Positions 59,701 to 64,000 of a DNA stretch of 64,000 nt are shown piece by piece. The DNA lies in assembly GCA_964017195.1 (NCBI GenBank), contig OZ024890.1:67607376-67671375 (forward strand), given 5' to 3'. The position numbers and the translations under genes were made by a program. Below the pieces are notes generated by a model that was not told the origin of the DNA, searched no databases, and saw only the letters and a list, made by a program, of their open reading frames with translations. The DNA is from Siderastrea radians. Lineage: Eukaryota > Cnidaria > Anthozoa > Scleractinia > Rhizangiidae. Each line of letters opens with the position of its first letter. Position 1 is the first letter of the stretch.

Positions 59701-60503
59701 GTCAGTAACCCGACTTCGAGAATCGGTTGCCGACTTCGCCATTTGAACCATTAGATATGGAAACGAAAAACTTTTTTAACCTTGCATGTCGCAAGCGAAA
59801 GTTCGTAATTGTATATGCGTACTTATTTAAACAAAAGAAAAATTATAACCTTGCCTTGATACAGGACAATGCTAGCCTCTTATTCAATTGTTATTCTATG
59901 GTTATGGAGGAGTGTTAGATCGATGTTTTTATTTTCTTCTTTGTGCTCAACAACGAACGGCAAAACTAAGTGCTTTCGCTGTTATTCTTTCTTAACCACC
60001 GAATTTCGATAACGTGAAAATATATTTCTTGCTCTGCCACTTTATCTGCGACTGTTATTTTGATTAGATCGTCTTTTTCTAAATTGGAAATGAGGTATTT
60101 TAATTTCGTAGAATTTTCCCACAGCGTGTTAGCACATGAGATCGCTGTTTTCGAAATTGAAAATTGACATTGGTAGTTAAGGAAGAAAATTGACACGTCC
60201 CCGCGAGACATTTCAGTGCTGTAAGTGTGTTAACACGGCGCAATATTTATAACTTTCTGACAAAATTGTTTTACCAGCTACACGCCTAATTACAAATGGT
60301 CGGTGAAGTTGCAGTGATTTTAAATCTGTTGCATGCATCTTACCTTTAGGTTTATACTGCTTAACATCCTCTACAGCTAGCTCGTCATCCGTTTCCACTT
60401 CGCAATAGGACTTACGTGAACACACTCTTTTAGGACGACCAGCGTTTGTCTCCGCGTGGGCCACATTTTGCTTCGAATTTGCTTGAATTGCCTTTGATGC
60501 CAT
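34424..60503 (-). CDS. rfx6: RFX6-like winged-helix transcription factor (RFX4/6/8 group); complete if the distal first exon is right
   Basis: Seventeen exons on the minus strand total 2490 bases (829 residues; human RFX6 is about 928). Residues 54-79 lead into the RFX DNA-binding domain (about 74-155), with [20 protein letters not shown] and [19 protein letters not shown], the X-box recognition core, intact. KKGLTRFSG and [18 protein letters not shown] follow, then domain B ([13 protein letters not shown]), domain C and the dimerisation region ([32 protein letters not shown]). The last exon is a 323-residue P/Q/N-rich tail. RFX proteins bind X-box DNA as dimers in the nucleus. [11 protein letters not shown] and GLTRFSG are closer to RFX6 than to RFX4 as I know these proteins. 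Exons 2-17 (34424-43586) are firm. Exon 1 (60344-60503) is joined only by phase and lack of a rival. If exon 1 is wrong, translation could begin at an internal Met in exon 2. Confidence 0.85.
35894..36013 (-). CDS. rfx6: RFX6-like exon 16: dimerisation region
   Basis: Acceptor ATTAACAG, donor [29 protein letters not shown]. Confidence 0.94.
36220..36343 (-). CDS. rfx6: RFX6-like exon 15: dimerisation region
   Basis: Tandem acceptor CTTTCAGCAG, donor [30 protein letters not shown] then APSF matches RFX. Confidence 0.94.
36436..36690. repeat. Foldback-like interspersed repeat in RFX intron 14
   Basis: GGTGAATAGTGGTGGATATT pairs with a nearby GTAAATAACTACCACTCTTC; flanks carry AGTGGATAG on one side and CTATCCACTGG on the other, as inverted partners. 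TTATTCACCGAA also occurs at 3456-3467. Confidence 0.55.
37042..37136 (-). CDS. rfx6: RFX6-like exon 14: dimerisation region
   Basis: Acceptor ATTTACAG, donor [29 protein letters not shown]. Confidence 0.95.
37224..37362 (-). CDS. rfx6: RFX6-like exon 13
   Basis: Acceptor TTTCCGCAG, donor [29 protein letters not shown] aligns with the domain C to dimerisation linker. Confidence 0.92.
37700..37960. repeat. Possible interspersed repeat between RFX exons 12 and 13
   Basis: Contains the palindromic ATTCAACATTGTTGAATTC and GAGGCCAAACG/GTAGCCAAACG motifs, twice each in diverged form. No coding signal. Confidence 0.35.
38050..38108 (-). CDS. rfx6: RFX6-like exon 12
   Basis: Acceptor CCCTTCAG, donor [28 protein letters not shown] matches the RFX --LKRQ-SF-HLAQ motif. 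Confidence 0.95.
38363..38463 (-). CDS. rfx6: RFX6-like exon 11
   Basis: Acceptor TTATTTCAG, donor [30 protein letters not shown] continues domain C. Confidence 0.92.
38619..38668 (-). CDS. rfx6: RFX6-like exon 10
   Basis: Acceptor CTCTTTTAG, donor [26 protein letters not shown], near-identical to the RFX6 VLTDVLIP segment. Confidence 0.94.
39078..39191 (-). CDS. rfx6: RFX6-like exon 9: domain B
   Basis: Acceptor TATTGTAG, donor [22 protein letters not shown] and [10 protein letters not shown] are strongly RFX-like. Confidence 0.95.
39544..39621 (-). CDS. rfx6: RFX6-like exon 8: domain B
   Basis: Acceptor AATTTATAG, donor [29 protein letters not shown]. Confidence 0.94.
39955..40062 (-). 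CDS. rfx6: RFX6-like exon 7
   Basis: Acceptor TAATTTCAG, donor [30 protein letters not shown] is a conserved RFX4/6 segment. A longer overlapping frame in another phase is a shadow. Confidence 0.94.
40431..40461 (-). CDS. rfx6: RFX6-like exon 6: 31-nt microexon
   Basis: Acceptor CGATTGCAG, donor GTG|GTAGGT. It encodes [11 protein letters not shown], equivalent to the RFSG-K----G segment of RFX6, and is the only sequence in this intron that restores phase between exons 5 and 7. Confidence 0.8.
40624..40650 (+). repeat. Interstitial telomere-like repeat
   Basis: GTTAGGGTTAGGGTCAGGGT then AAGGG: two exact TTAGGG units and two variants, in RFX intron 5. Confidence 0.75.
40861..40938 (-). CDS. 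rfx6: RFX6-like exon 5: end of DNA-binding domain
   Basis: Acceptor AACTCCAG, donor [26 protein letters not shown] and GYSKKGLT. Confidence 0.95.
41077..41138 (-). CDS. rfx6: RFX6-like exon 4: DNA recognition helix
   Basis: Acceptor ATTTGCTAG, donor [29 protein letters not shown] in phase with exon 3. Confidence 0.96.
41571..41694 (-). CDS. rfx6: RFX6-like exon 3: DNA-binding domain
   Basis: Acceptor CTTTTTGTAG, donor [29 protein letters not shown] and [11 protein letters not shown]...ATFGK. Confidence 0.95.
41695..43510. other. RFX intron 2; holds complementary C and G runs
   Basis: C13 at 41992-42004 and G11 at 42080-42090 followed by AGGGTGGGGG. No exon is needed here, because exons 2 and 3 join in phase across a split Trp codon. 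Confidence 0.6.
43511..43586 (-). CDS. rfx6: RFX6-like exon 2
   Basis: Acceptor TTATATTTCAG, donor [23 protein letters not shown] matches the lead into the RFX6 DNA-binding domain; the Trp codon is split with exon 3. Confidence 0.85.
43587..44698. other. Start of RFX intron 1, no coding exon accepted
   Basis: A donor-like site at 44049 follows a short open run on the minus strand but leaves the wrong phase for exon 2. Confidence 0.4.
44699..44758. repeat. (AT)n microsatellite
   Basis: About 30 uninterrupted AT units. Confidence 0.95.
44759..51560. other. RFX intron 1 or intergenic, no gene seen
   Basis: No supported frame. A purine tract of AAGAAC/AAGAAG units lies at about 46262-46326. 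48930-49160 shares a GATGAGTGTAGTCCTGAGAAG-like block with 18160-18185 and is probably repeat-derived. Confidence 0.4.
51600..51790 (-). repeat. tRNA-derived SINE-like element
   Basis: On the minus strand: box A-like TGGCCAAGCTCC, then a perfect box B, AGGTTCGACTCC, about 55 bp later, followed by an unrelated body. Confidence 0.65.
51791..54540. other. RFX intron 1 or intergenic, no gene seen
   Basis: AT-rich, with homopolymer runs; no supported frame or structured repeat that I can see. Confidence 0.4.
54545..54910. repeat. Pyrimidine-rich tract with (CATT)n microsatellite
   Basis: TTTC/TTCC runs, then CATT arrays at about 54680-54830 with CAGT variants. The 136-codon frame across it is low-complexity F/S/H/I and not a gene. 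Confidence 0.88.
55305..55790 (-). repeat. Interspersed repeat, family C, copy 2
   Basis: Reverse-complement relative of 28586-29065 over roughly 480 bp, diverged but collinear. Confidence 0.85.
55791..60210. other. RFX intron 1, no further exon recognised
   Basis: Overlapping frames at 56760-57260 and a plus-strand TATA-like GTATAAATAAAC near 56915 have no family match. Confidence 0.35.
60344..60503 (-). CDS. rfx6: Probable RFX6-like exon 1 (N-terminus)
   Basis: An ATG starts a 53-codon run with a basic GRPKR patch and an acidic [12 protein letters not shown] stretch, ending at donor AAAG|GTAAGA. It leaves one base, exactly what exon 2 needs. A TATA box lies upstream. The alternative is the first exon of an unrelated gene; no other minus-strand exon in 43.6-60.3 kb accepts it. 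Confidence 0.5.
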
Positions 60504-60579
60504 TTCTTCTGGCGAAAATCCAAACTCACGGATCGACCTAGAAAATCTACAATTTTTCCTTCTCCTGGCGGAGTGTTAG

Positions 60580-60586
60580 TTATATA
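60580..60586 (-). promoter_or_regulatory. TATA box upstream of probable RFX exon 1
   Basis: GGTATATAACTAAC on the minus strand, about 77 bp from the ATG, which puts a start site near 60553. A CCAAT box (GCCAATC, minus strand) lies at about 60779-60784. Confidence 0.55.
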
Positions 60587-60599
60587 CCCCGCCGCTAAA

Positions 60600-62212
60600 G
60601 GCCTTTAAAGAAATACGAATTTCCGGACTGGTTAATAACTGAGATTCGTGCCGTCAGCAGGTGCAAATATCTCCCACCTTTCGAGTCTTGTGATCAAGGG
60701 CAGAAATTCGTCTTTATGAATAATACAACAATTTGGGAACAAAAGGAAGCCATTGCAGTTGCTCGAGGAAGAGATCTGATTGGCTATTTGTGACAATACT
60801 CGAAAAGACTTGCCACGCTCATATAAAACCATCAGTAAAGTTTTAATTGATAAATATTCTCATTGTAGATTTGTAAACACGTCAGCTAAATTATTCAGCA
60901 TATAATTTTGCCGTAAGCTAAACACTACGCTATTACAGCTGATTTGTAAATTTATCATCCACGCGTGCTTCGAAGGTGAACTTTTGTCAGTGATGATTGT
61001 GAGGTTTGGCGACGCAAAACGCCTATTTAAAGCCGTTAATGACAACAAAACTGGCAAATTCTGCGTTTATTGTTTGGCGAAGAAAAAGTGATAGAAAACT
61101 TTGCTCATTTGTGTTTTTCAAGAAAGCACAAAAGCTAGTTAAAATTGAGCCTTAGTATTAATAAGATAGCAATAAAAAATATACAGGTGTTAAGTTTTAA
61201 TGGCTGTCTTGGTTCTATGAGATTTACTCGTTGTAACGTAACAAAATGTTACATTAAGATTTCACTGCCATTCAAAAGACGAAAAGTAATGTTTAGTCTG
61301 CTTTGGGATGGCGTTTGCAAAGGAAACTGAGGCCCTAACCTCTTCACATCCTTATCCGGTTTTATTTTCTATTTTTTTTTTTATTTAACCTAGTCTGAAC
61401 GTGAATTGGGATGGAGGGGCATTGGCTCCACATTGTTTCTTTTTGTCATTGCCGTTCTTGTTTAAATGAAAACAACGAATATACGTTCACACATGCTCAC
61501 GGTGTCGGAGCAAGCTGTTCCAGTTGGAATTCAATGGCGTGCTCATCGTTTGATATGGTTAGATGTCAAACAGTGATATTAAGTCACCCAGCAACAGTGC
61601 AGCAATTTTGAATACAGTCGATGGACATTACGACCAAACTGCAGAGGGCAGAGTACACATAAATCATTTGGGACTATCCTCGTAATTCTTATTGCAATCT
61701 AGGAATAACCGGTCTCAATACAAAAAAATCAATACCCAAAACAGCGCATGCAATTTTACCCATTCTGAAGAGAAAGTATTTGCCATTAATTCCATTTCTC
61801 GAGAACAGTATAAAAAAGAATACCATTTTGTCCATAACCAAAGCGAAGTAGACCCCCAAAATACGTAATTTCTGTTTATTTTGAGAATTTATCATTTCTG
61901 GGATACTCCCTAAAAATTACGGCAGATAAAATTTGTAAAACGTTATTCAAGCCTGCATATGTGGATATTTTCTGTCATTCCTTAGCCGCGAGCAGAGGTT
62001 TCGTTGGTCGCTCTTACCAACAAGACCGACCAGAAAAACTCTGCCATAAATACAGGGTGTTAAGTCCTTTGAAATGACGTCATATCTGTTTTCTTTATCA
62101 TATATAACGGAGACACTGAGCTGTCTTTTCATTACGCCTATTTCTTCATTATAGTGGAGAGCCTGTAGTTAGTCCATAGTAATAAGCAAAATTCAGAAAA
62201 AAACAAGAGCTT
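60600..62212. other. 5' flank of probable RFX first exon, no gene seen
   Basis: Only short unsupported frames on both strands. Confidence 0.4.
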
Positions 62213-62387
62213 ACAGTTGATCCACGTCACGCCTGAATGGAAACTCTAAAATTCAAAACAACGTGACGAGTCACGTTCTCCATATTTGGGCATTCGCCTT
62301 GGGTTTTCTGAGATTCAGAGAGGGATTTCGAAAATCGAAAGGAGATTCCGAATCTGTTATAGATTTTTCGAAATGTTCAGACTAGGT

Positions 62388-62742
62388 TATATTGATGCCT
62401 TAGGTCGGAAGATCAAGCCATGTAGGCCTCTCCACAAGAAAACGAGAAGACGAATAATTGATCGTTGTTTGACTGGAGAGAGACCGACAGCGATCTCCAC
62501 AGCAACTCGTGCAACTCCTGGCGCTGTTCAGATTGTATCATTCGACATCATAAAACGTTCAGTACATGTGAGGCGTTCAGTCAAGGGGGGCGAGGCTATC
62601 CTTCAAAACTTTCAGACGACGTTCTAGAATCTATTGAATTGTTCAAACTAGCGAAGCCTAGGATATATTAATGGGAAAATCGCGAAAGATTGATGAGCAA
62701 TAGGTTATGCAATAGACGAAGCACAGGTTTCCAAAACGTATG
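62388..62742 (+). pseudogene. Decayed Pax-type paired domain (PAI and RED subdomains) inside a TIR element
   Basis: The first frame (62388-62530) reads YIDALGRKIKPCRPLHKKTR, then RRIIDRCLTGERPTAIS and TPGAV. It aligns without gaps to the Pax GVNQLGG-FVNGRPL--, R-KIVELA--GVRPCDIS and HGCV positions. After a 2-base insertion (or 1-base loss) near 62533, another frame reads SQGGRGYPSKLSDDVLESIE, then LFKLAKPRIY, a TAA stop, and WENRERLMSNRLCNRR. This matches the RED subdomain GGSKP-V--P-V---I, NPGIF-WEIRDRL and -GVCD. There are at least one frameshift and one in-frame stop, and no homeodomain, so it cannot make a normal Pax protein. It may be a captured pax fragment or the DNA-binding part of a dead transposase. 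Confidence 0.72.
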
Positions 62743-63122
62743 AGAGCTGAAATTCGATTGAAAATAATTGGTCGTTTTCCATGGGAAATACCTAAAAATC
62801 AAAATAGAGTTTGAAAAACCTTACCTGTTGTGTGTTTGCTGTGTCTTAACCGCTTTTCCGAACTTCTGGAGGCCGTTTTGGGCGATATTCTGTTTAACGG
62901 TCGATGGGACGTCTTGTCACGTACTAGTGGCTTTACTTTGACGTGCTGTCGCATCGACCGTTAAACAGTAAATCGCCCCAAACGGCCTCCAGAGGCTCGG
63001 AAAAGCGGCAAAAACACAGCAAATACACAGCATGTAATGGTCTTCAAACTCTATTTCGCTTTTTAGGTATTTTGCACGGAAAACTGTCGATTTATATTTT
63101 AGATCGAATTTCAGCTCCATAC
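62739..63122. mobile_element. Large foldback inside the TIR element
   Basis: Arms of about 180 bp, 62739-62920 and 62942-63122, are inverted and roughly 80 percent alike by eye (e.g. CTGTTTAACGGTCGATG and GTATG-AGCTGAAATTCGAT). The spacer is about 20 bp. It begins exactly where the paired-domain remnant ends. Confidence 0.82.
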
Positions 63123-63614
63123 AAACAACTCTCATATTACGCTTTGGTTAACTGTGAACGAAGCGTCGGCTTTGTATTTAATCAACCTCGCAACTAGGAA
63201 AAACTGTCATCATAATTGCTTGACACGGCACATGTATCTTAATTTTCGTCCACTTCATTCGGAGCCCCCGTTCTTACACAAGCGTTCAGCTCCAAGGTTT
63301 GTTCTCGTTTGGTTGAAACAGCAATCCCGTATCAGCAAAATAATTGACATAATTTCACCTACTTCTACGTCTAAAACGGTTTTGAACCACTGACGAGAAG
63401 CGAACCCAGAAAATAACGCGGTCTCTCGATAAAACAAAGATTTGCCCCGTCACAACCCCTTGCTTCACCAAAGACAGAATCCAATTTTCGCAAATTTCAA
63501 TGAGATCTTCAATATTTCCTTTGTGATCTCCGTTACGTCACTGAAAGTAGCTTGTTCATTTGAAGACTCGGATCACGTGTTCAGGTTTCCGTTCACGCGT
63601 GACGTGGATCAACT

Positions 63615-63678
63615 GTAAAGGTCCTTCACGGTTTTCAGTTTTCAACTTAAAGGTCCTTCACGTTTTTCAGTTTTCACA
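63615..63678 (+). repeat. Short tandem duplication beside the right TIR
   Basis: AAAGGTCCTTCACG-TTTTCAG occurs twice in a row, period about 33 bp. Confidence 0.75.
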
Positions 63679-63679
63679 G

Positions 63680-64000
63680 CCTTATAAAGCTCATCGCACA
63701 GGGCCATGATTACATTTCTACAACGCCAATGCTTGAATCCCGTTTATAAGGCTTCGTTCCAAGCGACTAGGTGTGTTGCTACCTCTCCCTTGCCCCGCCC
63801 AGGATCACCATCCACCTCCTTCCCGCCACCAGCATTTTCCCGACAATTAAAAATAGCACAGACAATTCAACAAAAAGAAAAGCATGCACTGTATATTTAT
63901 TATTATTTTTATTGTTATTATTATTAACTGCTCAAAATACTTAAAAGATTGCAAAATAATTTCCATTTTGTAGTATTTGCAAAAGATTCAAAATACAGTA
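63680..64000. other. Right edge of window, no gene seen
   Basis: A TTATTATTTTTATTG-rich stretch at about 63895-63925; otherwise unremarkable. Confidence 0.4.

Larger units (their letters stand above)
62213..63608. mobile_element. TIR-bounded DNA element (about 1.4 kb)
   Basis: The left end TTACAGTTGATCCACGTCAC (62213 on) and the right end GTGACGTGGATCAACTGTAA (to about 63618) are inverted repeats over about 34 bp, continuing CGC-TGAA-GGAAAC. The element holds a broken paired-type domain and a foldback. No clear target-site duplication, and I cannot assign a superfamily. Confidence 0.7.

Noticed and set aside
60213..60343. Read-through extension of probable RFX exon 1 to a stop
   Set aside because: A consensus donor at 60343 precedes it and the extension matches nothing known.
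62286..62627. Functional Pax gene
   Set aside because: Frameshift, in-frame stop and no homeodomain; only a remnant is supported.

Overview
The window is nuclear DNA from an animal, not from a microbe. Genes are split into short exons with GT-AG introns, sequence between genes is AT-rich, and tRNA-derived SINE-like repeats, foldback elements and microsatellites are common. The gene set (an alpha-arrestin, an H-NOX guanylate cyclase and an RFX6-type transcription factor) and the repeat style suggest an early-branching metazoan, most likely an anthozoan cnidarian such as a coral or anemone. The species cannot be fixed from sequence alone.

Layout. (1) 1-4808, plus strand: the 3' part of an alpha-arrestin (ARRDC-like) gene, four coding exons; its first exons lie before base 1. 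(2) About 4.8-21.4 kb: no gene I can recognise. It holds SINE-like copies, a split 40-bp tandem repeat array around a hairpin element, and microsatellites. (3) 21440-29666, plus strand: a complete H-NOX (heme NO-binding) guanylate cyclase of soluble beta type, nine coding exons, 628 residues. (4) About 29.7-34.4 kb: intergenic, between convergent genes. (5) 34424-43586, minus strand: sixteen exons of an RFX6-like winged-helix transcription factor. A phase-compatible first coding exon with a TATA box lies at 60344-60503, so the gene may span about 26 kb with a 16.8-kb first intron. (6) About 60.6-64 kb: 5' flank, then a TIR-bounded element (62213-63608) that holds a broken Pax-type paired domain and a large foldback.

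How the genes relate. The cyclase would make cGMP under gas/heme control, but it lacks the first metal-binding Asp and therefore resembles beta subunits that need a partner. The arrestin would act in membrane-protein trafficking. The RFX factor would act in the nucleus. Nothing in the sequence ties the three into one pathway; neighbouring position is the only link.

Gene models were built by hand from splice sites, reading phase and protein-family knowledge. Summed exon lengths are divisible by three for both the cyclase and the RFX model, which supports the boundaries. No database search was run.
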